A stretch of DNA of 64,000 bases from Pseudomonas marginalis (GTDB lineage Bacteria; Pseudomonadota; Gammaproteobacteria; Pseudomonadales; Pseudomonadaceae), in contig NZ_JALJWV010000001.1 in assembly GCF_024169655.1 (NCBI RefSeq), forward strand, positions 4,508,001 to 4,572,000. Reading direction: 5' to 3'. The position numbers and the translations under genes are program-made. The notes below the pieces were generated by a model. The model had not been told where the DNA came from and did no database searches. It worked only from the letters and a program-made list of their open reading frames with translations. Below are positions 40,161 to 49,528 of this stretch, in pieces (the first letter of the stretch is position 1; every line of letters begins with the position of its first letter).

Positions 40161-40175
40161 CAGCCCAAGTGTCGC
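40161..40175. promoter_or_regulatory. Degenerate copy of the GCGAC-N5-GTCGC element before ccoN1
   Basis: CCAAGTGTCGC (40165-40175) equals the right part of the element at 43462; the left half-site is degenerate. It lies 33 bases before the ccoN1 start. The surrounding CCCAAG (40164) and CTTGGG (40181-40186) add an extra dyad. Confidence 0.4.
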
Positions 40176-40207
40176 ATCTGCTTGGGTTGAACCGTGGATG
40201 GGGAACC

Positions 40208-41632
40208 ATGAACACTACTTTAAGTACCGCCTATAACTACAAGGTGGTCCGCCAATTCGCGATTATGACGGTGGTGTGGGGCATCGTCGGCATGGGGCTC
40301 GGGGTTTTTCTCGCAGCCCAATTGGTGTGGCCTGCACTCAACTTTGACTTGCCTTGGACCAGCTTCGGCCGCTTGCGCCCGCTGCACACCAACGCGGTGA
40401 TCTTCGCCTTCGGGGGTTGTGCGCTGTTTGCCAGCTCCTTCTACTCGGTGCAGCGCACCTGCCAGACCCAGCTGTTCGCACCAAAAGTCGCTCAGTTCTG
40501 CTTTTGGGGCTGGCAACTGGTCATTGTCCTGGCAGCGATCACCTTGCCGCTGGGTTACACCAGCTCCAAGGAATACGCCGAGCTGGAATGGCCGATCGAC
40601 ATCCTGATCACGATTGTCTGGGTGGCTTATGCCATCGTGTTTTTCGGCACTGTGGCCAAGCGCAACACCAAGCACATCTATGTCGGCAACTGGTTCTTCG
40701 GTGCATTCATCATCACCGTGGCCATCTTGCATATCGTCAACAACATGGAAATCCCGGTCAGCCTGACCAAGTCCTACTCGCTGTACGGCGGTGCGACGGA
40801 TGCCATGGTGCAGTGGTGGTATGGGCATAACGCAGTAGGCTTCTTCCTGACTGCCGGCTTCCTGGGGATGATGTACTACTTCGTACCCAAGCAAGCCGAA
40901 CGTCCGGTGTATTCCTATCGCCTGTCGATCGTCCACTTCTGGGCACTGATCACCCTGTACATCTGGGCCGGTCCGCACCACCTGCACTACACCGCTCTGC
41001 CAGACTGGGCACAGTCGTTGGGCATGGTGATGTCCCTGGTGCTGCTGGCGCCAAGCTGGGGCGGCATGATCAACGGCATGATGACCCTCTCGGGTGCCTG
41101 GCATAAGTTGCGCAGCGACCCGATCCTGCGCTTCCTGGTCGTCTCGCTGGCGTTCTACGGCATGTCGACGTTCGAAGGGCCGATGATGGCCATCAAGACC
41201 GTCAACTCGCTGTCCCACTACACCGACTGGACCATCGGCCACGTACACGCCGGCGCTCTCGGCTGGGTAGCGATGATCTCCATCGGCGCGCTGTACCACA
41301 TGATCCCGAAAGTCTTCGGTCGCGAGCGGATGTACAGCGTCGGCCTGATCAACGCGCACTTCTGGCTGGCCACCATCGGCACCGTGCTCTACATCGCCTC
41401 GATGTGGGTCAACGGCATCGCCCAGGGCCTGATGTGGCGTGCGATCAACGACGACGGCACCCTCACCTACTCCTTCGTCGAAGCGCTGCAAGCCAGCCAC
41501 CCGGGCTACGTCGTGCGACTGGTAGGCGGTGCGGTGTTCCTCAGCGGCATGTTGCTGATGGCTTACAACACATGGCGCACCGTGCGCTCGGCACAACCTG
41601 TCGAAGCCACCCCTGCCACGCAGATGGCCTGA
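40208..41632 (+). CDS. ccoN1: Cytochrome cbb3 oxidase subunit I, first copy
   Basis: Catalytic haem-copper subunit of 474 residues with about twelve helices. It binds low-spin haem b and the haem b3-CuB site in the inner membrane and reduces O2 to water while pumping protons. The family His motifs are visible in HTNAVIFAFGG, WWYGHNAVGFFLTAGFLG, WAGPHHLHYTALPDWAQ and DWTIGHVHAGALGWV. The ATG at 40208 has GGGGAACC upstream; the open frame starts earlier without family similarity. It leads ccoNOQP copy 1. Confidence 0.97.
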   Translation: MNTTLSTAYNYKVVRQFAIMTVVWGIVGMGLGVFLAAQLVWPALNFDLPWTSFGRLRPLHTNAVIFAFGGCALFASSFYSVQRTCQTQLFAPKVAQFCFWGWQLVIVLAAITLPLGYTSSKEYAELEWPIDILITIVWVAYAIVFFGTVAKRNTKHIYVGNWFFGAFIITVAILHIVNNMEIPVSLTKSYSLYGGATDAMVQWWYGHNAVGFFLTAGFLGMMYYFVPKQAERPVYSYRLSIVHFWALITLYIWAGPHHLHYTALPDWAQSLGMVMSLVLLAPSWGGMINGMMTLSGAWHKLRSDPILRFLVVSLAFYGMSTFEGPMMAIKTVNSLSHYTDWTIGHVHAGALGWVAMISIGALYHMIPKVFGRERMYSVGLINAHFWLATIGTVLYIASMWVNGIAQGLMWRAINDDGTLTYSFVEALQASHPGYVVRLVGGAVFLSGMLLMAYNTWRTVRSAQPVEATPATQMA

Positions 41633-41642
41633 GGAGTCAGTG

Positions 41643-42251
41643 ATGAAACACGAAACGATTGAAAAGAACGTCGGCCTGCTGATGCTGCTGATGGTGCTTG
41701 CCGTGAGCATCGGCGGCCTGACCCAGATCGTCCCGCTGTTCTTCCAGGACGTGACCAACAAACCGGTGGAAGGCATGAAGCCCTACACCGCGCTGCAACT
41801 GGAAGGCCGCGACATCTACATCCGCGAAGGCTGCGTACAGTGCCACTCGCAGATGATCCGTCCGTTCCGCGCCGAGACCGAGCGCTACGGCCACTACTCG
41901 GTAGCGGGCGAAAGCGTCTGGGACCATCCGTTCCTGTGGGGCTCCAAGCGTACCGGGCCAGACCTGGCTCGCGTCGGCGCACGCTACTCGGACGACTGGC
42001 ACCGCGCGCACTTGTACAACCCGCGCAACGTGGTGCCTGAGTCGAAAATGCCGGCTTACCCATGGCTGGTGACGGCGCCGGTCGACAGCAGCCATACCGA
42101 GACCAAGCTCAAAGTGATGCGTACCCTCGGCGTGCCTTACACCGACGACGACATCAACGGTGCAGTGGCCAGCCTCAAGGGCAAGACCGAGATCGACGCG
42201 CTGGTTTCGTACCTGCAAGTCCTCGGCACCGCCATCAAGAGCAAGAGGTGA
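41643..42251 (+). CDS. ccoO1: Cytochrome cbb3 oxidase subunit II (monohaem), first copy
   Basis: Membrane-anchored c-type cytochrome of 202 residues. An N-terminal helix (VGLLMLLMVLAVSIGGLTQI) anchors it, and a CVQCH haem site at residues 64-68 lies in the periplasm; the distal Met is probably in ESKMPAYPW. It passes electrons from CcoP to CcoN. It starts 10 bases after ccoN1 and is followed by ccoQ1. ATGA context and GAGG upstream support the ATG at 41643. Confidence 0.96.
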   Translation: MKHETIEKNVGLLMLLMVLAVSIGGLTQIVPLFFQDVTNKPVEGMKPYTALQLEGRDIYIREGCVQCHSQMIRPFRAETERYGHYSVAGESVWDHPFLWGSKRTGPDLARVGARYSDDWHRAHLYNPRNVVPESKMPAYPWLVTAPVDSSHTETKLKVMRTLGVPYTDDDINGAVASLKGKTEIDALVSYLQVLGTAIKSKR

Positions 42252-42254
42252 GCC

Positions 42255-42461
42255 ATGGGATTTGAATTCGATGCGGGCACCATCCGCGGCCTCGGCACGC
42301 TAGTCGTCGCCATCGCCTTTATCGGCCTCTCGCTGTGGGTATTCAACAACCGACGCAATGAAGAATTCGAGCAGGCACGCCTGCTGCCGTTTGCCGACGA
42401 ACCCACCGCCACCCCATCCGACGCTCAAGAAGCGCCTGCAACAAGGAGCAATCGGCCATGA
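42255..42461 (+). CDS. ccoQ1: Cytochrome cbb3 oxidase subunit IV, first copy
   Basis: Single-helix protein of 68 residues (FDAGTIRGLGTLVVAIAFIG, then LSLWVF) with a polar, acidic C terminus. CcoQ stabilises the cbb3 complex. The C terminus is longer than in copy 2 (68 against 61 residues). It overlaps ccoP1 by 4 bases. Confidence 0.92.
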   Translation: MGFEFDAGTIRGLGTLVVAIAFIGLSLWVFNNRRNEEFEQARLLPFADEPTATPSDAQEAPATRSNRP

Positions 42462-43405
42462 CTACCTTCTGGAGTACATGGATCTGCGTACTGACCCTCG
42501 GCAGCCTGATCGGCCTGACCTGGCTGTTGTTCGGCACCCGCAAGGGCGAGACCAAGGGCAGTGTCGACCAGACCATGGGCCACGCCTTCGACGGCATTGA
42601 GGAATACGACAACCCGCTGCCCCAGTGGTGGTTCATGCTGTTCGCCGGCACGCTGGTGTTTGCCGTCGGCTACTTGATCCTCTACCCGGGCCTGGGCAAC
42701 TGGAAAGGCGTACTGCCGGGCTATGAAGGCGGCTGGACCTCGGCCAAGGAATGGGACAAGGAAATGGCCAAGGCCGACACCAAGTTCGGGCCGATCTTCG
42801 CCAAATTCTCGGCCATGCCGGTGGAAGAAGTCGCCAAAGACCCGCAAGCGCTGAAAATGGGCGGTCGCCTGTTTGCCTCCAACTGCGCGGTGTGCCACGG
42901 CTCGGATGCCAAGGGCGCGTATGGCTTCCCGAACCTGGCGGACAATAACTGGCGCTGGGGCGGTTCCGCCGACGCGATCAAGACCACCATCATGGGCGGT
43001 CGCCATGCGGCAATGCCGGCCTGGGGTGAAGTGCTGGGCGAGGACGGTGTGAAAAACGTCGCGGCCTATGTGCGTCACGACCTGGCCAAGCTGCCACTGC
43101 CAGCCGACAGCGGCGCCGACCTGGTCGCCGGCCAAGCCACGTTCAACACCACCTGCGTGGCCTGCCACGGCCCGCAAGGCCACGGTGTCGAAGCCATGGG
43201 CGCGCCGAACCTGACCGCGCCAAGCGGCTTTATCTACGGCACCAGCCTGGCGCAGTTGCAGCAAACCATTCGCCACGGCCGCCAAGGCCAGATGCCGGCG
43301 CAGGAAGTGCTGCAAGGCAATGACAAGGTTCACCTGCTGGCCGCTTATGTTTACAGCCTGTCCCACAACGCTGACGGCGCAACGCCGCAACGCCAGGCAC
43401 AGTAA
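42458..43405 (+). CDS. ccoP1: Cytochrome cbb3 oxidase subunit III (dihaem), first copy
   Basis: Dihaem c-type cytochrome of 315 residues. Two N-terminal helices (residues about 1-25 and 58-78) anchor it. The haem sites are CAVCH (143-147) and CVACH (233-237). It takes electrons from cytochrome bc1 through soluble cytochromes and hands them to CcoO. The two MPAW/MPAQ segments after each haem carry likely Met ligands. It closes the first ccoNOQP operon. Confidence 0.96.
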   Translation: MTTFWSTWICVLTLGSLIGLTWLLFGTRKGETKGSVDQTMGHAFDGIEEYDNPLPQWWFMLFAGTLVFAVGYLILYPGLGNWKGVLPGYEGGWTSAKEWDKEMAKADTKFGPIFAKFSAMPVEEVAKDPQALKMGGRLFASNCAVCHGSDAKGAYGFPNLADNNWRWGGSADAIKTTIMGGRHAAMPAWGEVLGEDGVKNVAAYVRHDLAKLPLPADSGADLVAGQATFNTTCVACHGPQGHGVEAMGAPNLTAPSGFIYGTSLAQLQQTIRHGRQGQMPAQEVLQGNDKVHLLAAYVYSLSHNADGATPQRQAQ

Positions 43406-43461
43406 CGCTTCACCCCTGAACTGCCGCCCCTGATCCAGGGGCGGTAGCTCTACCCTTCTAC

Positions 43462-43476
43462 GCGACCAAGTGTCGC
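43462..43476. promoter_or_regulatory. GCGAC-N5-GTCGC element between cco1 and cco2
   Basis: Perfect dyad GCGAC (43462-43466), CAAGT, GTCGC (43472-43476). The form agrees with the RegA/PrrA/RoxR binding sites described for redox regulators (GCGNC, spacer, GNCGC). It lies 57 bases past ccoP1 and about 410 before ccoN2, so it is far for a classical activator site. Confidence 0.5.
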
Positions 43477-43790
43477 ACCCTTCCAAAGCACTGCTTTCCC
43501 CTCCTGCCATTCGGGTCTACGCTTGTCTGCACAGTGGATCGGTACGGACCGGTCGACGGTCGACTTGCACTCAATGGGTTGAACGCTTCTGCAGGGATGA
43601 CAGGCGCAAAGGCAGGCAGTGACCGGCTGTCGCGCCACTGACCACTCATCACCTCTGCCGCGTGCTGACACACAGCCAGTCATCCGTCGGCGTGCCCCGA
43701 AAAAATTCCTGTCCGATCGATCAGCTTTTGATTTCTGATTTTGTCCTTACATCAAACATGGAAAGGGCGCAGAATCTGGCGTTGAACGTA

Positions 43791-43804
43791 TTGACACAGG
43801 TCAC
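43791..43804 (+). promoter_or_regulatory. ANR/FNR-like half-matched box before ccoN2
   Basis: TTGAC-ACAG-GTCAC differs from TTGAT-N4-ATCAA at three positions. A weak -10 (TACATA, 43833) is 6 bases too far for a standard class II promoter. cco2 is ANR-controlled in P. aeruginosa, which makes a site here likely, but this one is imperfect. Confidence 0.3.
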
Positions 43805-43888
43805 CCTTGCGTTGCAATGGCACCTCGGTTTCTACATACTTGCGACCGATTTTTATCTATAAAAAAACCTAAACCGTGGAACCTTAGA

Positions 43889-45330
<1,442 letters not shown>

Positions 45331-45331
<1 letters not shown>

Positions 45332-45939
45332 TGAAGCATGAAGTAATCGAGAAGAATATCGGCCTACTGGCCTTCTTCATGGTTATCGCCGTGAGTATCG
45401 GCGGCCTGACCCAGATCGTTCCGCTGTTCTTCCAGGACGTGGCCAACAAGCCGGTCGAAGGCATGAAGCCGCGTACCGCCCTTGAACTGGAAGGCCGCGA
45501 CATCTACATCGCCAACGGCTGTGTCGGCTGCCACTCGCAGATGATCCGGCCGTTCCGCGCCGAAACCGAACGTTATGGCCACTACTCGGTGGCCGGTGAA
45601 AGTGTGTGGGACCACCCGTTCCTGTGGGGTTCCAAGCGCACCGGGCCGGACCTGGCCCGTGTGGGCGGGCGTTACTCCGATGACTGGCAACGCGCGCACT
45701 TGTACAACCCGCGCAACGTGGTGCCGGAATCGAAAATGCCGGCGTACCCGTTCCTCGTGGAAAACAAGCTCGACGGCAAGGACACCGCGAAGAAAATGGA
45801 AGTCTTGCGCACCCTGGGCGTGCCCTACACCGACGAAGACATCGCCGGTGCATCCGCAGCCGTGAAGGGCAAGACCGAAATGGACGCATTGGTGGCCTAC
45901 CTGCAAGGCCTTGGCACCATCATCAAAAGCAAACGGTGA
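45331..45939 (+). CDS. ccoO2: Cytochrome cbb3 oxidase subunit II, second copy
   Basis: Monohaem c-type cytochrome of 202 residues, the same length as copy 1, with haem site CVGCH near residue 64 (CVQCH in copy 1) and the same anchor helix. It diverges mainly in the segment around residues 140-165 (VENKLDGKDTAKKMEVL). TGATG overlap with ccoN2 implies translational coupling. Confidence 0.96.
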
Positions 45940-45945
45940 TTCTTC

Positions 45946-46131
45946 ATGGATATCGGGATGATTCGTGGCCTGGGCACCGTTGTGGTGATGGTGGCCTTTA
46001 TCGGCCTGGCATTGTGGGTGTTCAGCCCCAAGCGCAAGTCGGAGTTTGACGACGCAACCATGCTGCCCTTTGCGGATGACCCCGAAGCCATCAAGCACGT
46101 CGAGCAAGCTTCTAGGAGTAACAAAGAATGA
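45946..46131 (+). CDS. ccoQ2: Cytochrome cbb3 oxidase subunit IV, second copy
   Basis: Protein of 61 residues with one helix (MIRGLGTVVVMVAFIGLALW) and the LPFADDPEA tail also seen in copy 1 as LPFADEP. It lies 6 bases after ccoO2 and overlaps ccoP2 by 4 bases. Role as for copy 1. Confidence 0.92.
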   Translation: MDIGMIRGLGTVVVMVAFIGLALWVFSPKRKSEFDDATMLPFADDPEAIKHVEQASRSNKE

Positions 46132-47105
46132 CTACGTTCTGGAGTCTGTACGTCACAGTCCTCAGTCTGGGTACCATTTTCGCCCTGACCTGGCTGCTGC
46201 TGTCGACCCGCAAGGGCCAGCGCGCCGAGCAAACGGACGAGACCGTCGGCCACTCGTTCGACGGTATCGAGGAGTACGACAACCCGCTGCCGAAATGGTG
46301 GTTCATGCTGTTCGTCGGCACCATCGTCTTCGCCCTGGGCTACCTGGTGCTGTACCCCGGCCTGGGCAATTGGAAAGGCCTGCTGCCGGGCTACAACTAC
46401 CTCGACAACGACAAGCAGACCGCCTTCGCCAACGGCCAGACCGGCTGGACCGGCGTGCATGAGTGGGAAAAGGAAATGGCCAAGTCGGACGCCAAGTTCG
46501 GGCCGATCTTCGCCAAATTCGCCGCAATGCCGATTGAAGACGTCGCCAAAGACCCGCAAGCCCTGAAGATGGGGGGCCGTCTGTTTGCCTCCAACTGCTC
46601 GGTGTGCCACGGTTCCGACGCCAAGGGTGCCTACGGCTTCCCCAACCTGACCGACGCCGACTGGCGCTGGGGCGGCGAGCCCGCCACCATCAAGGAAACC
46701 ATCATGAAAGGCCGCCACGCGGTGATGCCGGCCTGGGCCGAAGTCATCGGCGAACAAGGCGTGGCCGACGTGGCGGGCTTCGTGGTGACCAACCTTGACG
46801 GCCGCAAACTGCCGGAAGGCGCCAAGGCCGACGTGGCCAATGGCGGGAAACTCTTCGCCGCCAACTGCGTCGCCTGCCACGGCCCGGCCGGTAAAGGCAC
46901 GCCTGCCATGGGCGCACCTGACCTGACTCACCCGGGTGCGTTCATCTACGGTTCAAGTTTCGCCCAACTGCAGCAGACCATTCGCTACGGCCGCCAGGGC
47001 CAGATGCCTGCGCAGGAACAACTGCAAGGGAACGACAAGGTGCACTTGCTCGCGGCGTATGTTTACAGCTTGTCCCATGGGGATAAAAAGGCTCAAGAGC
47101 AGTAA
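46128..47105 (+). CDS. ccoP2: Cytochrome cbb3 oxidase subunit III, second copy
   Basis: Dihaem cytochrome of 325 residues with haem sites CSVCH (157-161) and CVACH (247-251). It is longer than copy 1 because of an insertion after LLPGYN (about residues 91-106, YLDNDKQTAFANGQTG) between the second helix and the first haem domain. Such insertions mark P. fluorescens-type CcoP2 and may alter docking to the electron donor; that is inference. A terminator follows. Confidence 0.96.
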   Translation: MTTFWSLYVTVLSLGTIFALTWLLLSTRKGQRAEQTDETVGHSFDGIEEYDNPLPKWWFMLFVGTIVFALGYLVLYPGLGNWKGLLPGYNYLDNDKQTAFANGQTGWTGVHEWEKEMAKSDAKFGPIFAKFAAMPIEDVAKDPQALKMGGRLFASNCSVCHGSDAKGAYGFPNLTDADWRWGGEPATIKETIMKGRHAVMPAWAEVIGEQGVADVAGFVVTNLDGRKLPEGAKADVANGGKLFAANCVACHGPAGKGTPAMGAPDLTHPGAFIYGSSFAQLQQTIRYGRQGQMPAQEQLQGNDKVHLLAAYVYSLSHGDKKAQEQ

Positions 47106-47120
47106 GTCTGAGCAGCAACC

Positions 47121-47158
47121 AAAAGGCCCATTCATTGAAAAATGATGGGCCTTTTTTT
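47121..47158 (+). terminator. Rho-independent terminator of cco2
   Basis: AAAAGGCCCATTCATT, GAAA, AATGATGGGCCTTTTTTT: a long stem with one bulge followed by a T run, 16 bases after the ccoP2 stop. Confidence 0.9.
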
Positions 47159-47189
47159 GTTGCACATATTCTGAAAACACCGAAGGTTC

Positions 47190-47218
47190 AATGTGGGAGC
47201 AAGCCCCCTTCCACATTG
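47190..47218. repeat. REP-type hairpin after cco2
   Basis: CAATGTGG (47190-47197) and CCACATTG (47211-47218) flank GAGCAAGCCCCCTT, the REP core of this genome. It lies between the cco2 terminator and the ccoG promoter region. Confidence 0.65.
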
Positions 47219-47316
47219 GATCGTCCGTGTTTTGAAGACTGAAGCCGCAAAAACCGTCCATACTTCACAAGTCAATTGATCCACGTCACCTACACCATCA
47301 ATTGATTTCCCCCAAC

Positions 47317-47331
47317 GCGACCAAAGGTCGC
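47317..47331. promoter_or_regulatory. GCGAC-N5-GTCGC element upstream of ccoG
   Basis: GCGAC (47317-47321), CAAAG, GTCGC (47327-47331): perfect 5-base arms, extended to GCGACC/GGTCGC. It lies 109 bases before the ccoG start in the 334-base gap after cco2. The rest of the gap holds a terminator, a REP hairpin and no gene. Confidence 0.5.
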
Positions 47332-47439
47332 ACCCTTTGCGCGTCATCGGGGGCGTATCATTACGCCACTGCAAGACCCTTCATTTGACCCCGACCGGCA
47401 CGTACTGGCCGAGGCAAATCTCCACCGCCGTGGGATGCA

Positions 47440-48858
47440 ATGATGAGCAACCAAATACCGGTACAAGACGTTACTCCACCTGCCAAAAACTCCAACAACG
47501 GTGTCGACCTCTACGCGTCGCGAGAGAAAATCTACACCCGCGCCTTCACGGGCCTGTTCCGCAACCTGCGCATGCTTGGCGGCGCCGGTCTGTTCCTGCT
47601 CTACTTCGGCACGGTGTGGCTGAACTGGGGTGGCCACCAGGCCGTATGGTGGAACCTGCCGGAACGTAAGTTCTTTATCTTCGGTGCAACCTTCTGGCCC
47701 CAGGACTTCATCCTCCTCTCGGGCATCCTGATCGTCGCGGCCTTTGGCCTGTTCTTCATCACGGTGTACGCCGGACGCATCTGGTGCGGGTATACCTGCC
47801 CGCAAAGCGTGTGGACGTGGATCTTCATGTGGTGCGAAAAAGTCACCGAAGGCGACCGTAACCAGCGTATCAAGCTGGACAAGGCGCCGATGGGGGCCAA
47901 CAAGTTCCTGCGCAAATTCAGCAAGCACACGCTGTGGCTGCTGATCGGCTTTGTCACCGGCATGACCTTCGTCGGTTACTTCTCACCGATCCGCGAACTG
48001 GTGTTTGACTTCTTTACCGGCCAGGCCGATGGCTGGTCGTATTTCTGGGTCGGCTTCTTCACCCTCGCCACCTACGGCAACGCCGGCTGGCTGCGCGAAC
48101 AGGTGTGCATCTACATGTGCCCCTACGCGCGCTTCCAAAGCGTGATGTTCGACAAAGACACCCTGATCGTCTCCTACGACCCGCGTCGCGGCGAAGTCCG
48201 TGGCCCGCGCAAAAAAGGCAGCGACTACAAGGCCCAAGGCCTGGGCGATTGCATCGAGTGTACGATGTGCGTACAGGTGTGCCCGACCGGCATCGACATC
48301 CGTGATGGCCTGCAAATCGAGTGCATCGGCTGTGCCGCGTGCATCGACGCCTGCGACAACATCATGGACAAGATGGACTACCCGCGCGGCCTGATCAGCT
48401 ACACCACCGAACACAACCTGTCCGGGCAGAAAACCCACAAGCTGCGTCCGCGCCTGATCGGCTATGCGCTGGTGTTGCTGGCAATGATGAGCCTGTTGGC
48501 CACGGCATTCTTCATGCGTTCGCTGGTGGGTTTCGACGTAAGCAAAGACCGCGTGCTGTACCGCGAAAACGCCGAAGGGCGGATCGAAAACGTCTACAGC
48601 CTGAAGATCATGAACAAGGATCAGCGCGACCACACCTACGTGCTTGACGCTGCCGGCCTGCCGGACCTCAAGCTGCAAGGCCGCCGCGAAATCAAGGTGG
48701 CTGCCGGCGACATCGTCAGCATGCCGGTAGAACTGTCGAGCGCGCCGGAACAACTGCCATCGAGCACCAACGAGGTGATGTTTATCCTCAAGGATGCCGA
48801 TGACACCAGCATTCATATTGAAGCCAAGAGCCGATTCATCGGCCCACAAGTTCGTTAA
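47440..48858 (+). CDS. ccoG: Cytochrome c oxidase accessory protein CcoG (FixG/RdxA)
   Basis: Inner-membrane iron-sulfur protein of 472 residues with about five helices. The Cys clusters are CGYTCPQSVW, CIYMCPYARF, and a ferredoxin-like pair CIECTMCVQVCP and CIGCAACIDAC for two [4Fe-4S] centres. The C-terminal third is an Ig-like periplasmic domain. CcoG is reported to act as a cupric reductase that supplies Cu(I) for the cbb3 CuB site. Adjacent ATGs at 47440 and 47443 are equally possible starts. First gene of ccoGHIS. Confidence 0.95.
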   Translation: MMSNQIPVQDVTPPAKNSNNGVDLYASREKIYTRAFTGLFRNLRMLGGAGLFLLYFGTVWLNWGGHQAVWWNLPERKFFIFGATFWPQDFILLSGILIVAAFGLFFITVYAGRIWCGYTCPQSVWTWIFMWCEKVTEGDRNQRIKLDKAPMGANKFLRKFSKHTLWLLIGFVTGMTFVGYFSPIRELVFDFFTGQADGWSYFWVGFFTLATYGNAGWLREQVCIYMCPYARFQSVMFDKDTLIVSYDPRRGEVRGPRKKGSDYKAQGLGDCIECTMCVQVCPTGIDIRDGLQIECIGCAACIDACDNIMDKMDYPRGLISYTTEHNLSGQKTHKLRPRLIGYALVLLAMMSLLATAFFMRSLVGFDVSKDRVLYRENAEGRIENVYSLKIMNKDQRDHTYVLDAAGLPDLKLQGRREIKVAAGDIVSMPVELSSAPEQLPSSTNEVMFILKDADDTSIHIEAKSRFIGPQVR

Positions 48859-48873
48859 CGAGAGAGCAGAACA

Positions 48874-49413
48874 ATGCCCGTAACCACTGCCGCAAGTCCC
48901 TGGTACAAGCACCTCTGGCCCTGGATCATCATCGCAATCCTGGCCTGCTCGGTGACCTTGACCTTGTCCATGGTGACCATTGCAGTGAACAACCCGGACA
49001 ACCTGGTCAACGACAACTATTACGAGGCTGGCAAAGGCATCAACCGCTCCCTGGACCGCGAACGCCTGGCCCAGACCCTGCAACTGCGCGCCAAGGTGCA
49101 TCTGGATGAGCTGACCGGCGAAGTCGAACTGCACCTCACCGGCTACAGCAACCCGACGAGCCTGCAACTGAACCTGATTTCGCCGACCCAGCCGGAGAAA
49201 GACCGCAAGATCAACCTGGCCCGCAGCGACAGCGAACCCGGTCGCTACATCGGTCAGGTCACCGACAAGGTCGAAGGCCGGCGCTTCGTCGAACTGCTCG
49301 GTGTGGAAGGCGACAGGACCTGGCGCTTGTTCGAAGAAGAACAGGTCAACCACGACAAGGACTTGCTGCTGGGGGATGAACCGCTGCAGGGTGCTGAAGA
49401 CCTGAAGAAGTAA
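48874..49413 (+). CDS. ccoH: FixH-family protein (CcoH)
   Basis: Protein of 179 residues with one N-terminal helix (LWPWIIIAILACSVTLTLSM) and a periplasmic beta-rich domain of the FixH family. CcoH is needed for assembly or stability of cbb3 oxidase. It follows ccoG by 15 bases. A REP pair separates it from ccoI, so ccoI may be partly uncoupled. Confidence 0.92.
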   Translation: MPVTTAASPWYKHLWPWIIIAILACSVTLTLSMVTIAVNNPDNLVNDNYYEAGKGINRSLDRERLAQTLQLRAKVHLDELTGEVELHLTGYSNPTSLQLNLISPTQPEKDRKINLARSDSEPGRYIGQVTDKVEGRRFVELLGVEGDRTWRLFEEEQVNHDKDLLLGDEPLQGAEDLKK

Positions 49414-49430
49414 ACAGGCTGCGCTTCGCG

Positions 49431-49497
49431 CATCGCGGGCAAGCCCGCTCCCATATGGACACCGCGATCCACTGTGGGAGCGGGCTTGCCCGCGATG
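49431..49497. repeat. Perfect REP pair between ccoH and ccoI
   Basis: A 23-base arm (CATCGCGGGCAAGCCCGCTC...) at 49431-49453 matches its exact reverse complement at 49475-49497 across a 21-base loop. It sits inside the cco assembly operon and could reduce transcription into ccoI or define mRNA ends. Confidence 0.85.
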
Positions 49498-49528
49498 AGG
49501 CCCTACCCGCCACCAAAGATCTAACGCC

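Larger units (their letters stand above)
43406..43888. other. Gap between the two cbb3 operons, no gene; regulatory sites
   Basis: The 483 bases between ccoP1 and ccoN2 hold short frames only. It contains the GCGAC-N5-GTCGC element at 43462 and an ANR-like TTGAC-ACAG-GTCAC at 43791. An AT-rich stretch runs from 43720 to the ccoN2 start, where the promoter must lie. Confidence 0.6.

Noticed and set aside
40220..41776. Long antisense frame over ccoN1
   Set aside because: A similar shadow occurs over ccoN2, as expected from the shared sequence of the real genes.
47276..47289. ANR-like TTGAT-CCAC-GTCAC upstream of ccoG
   Set aside because: No -10 element at the required distance, and the surrounding CAATTGAT repeats could create it by chance.
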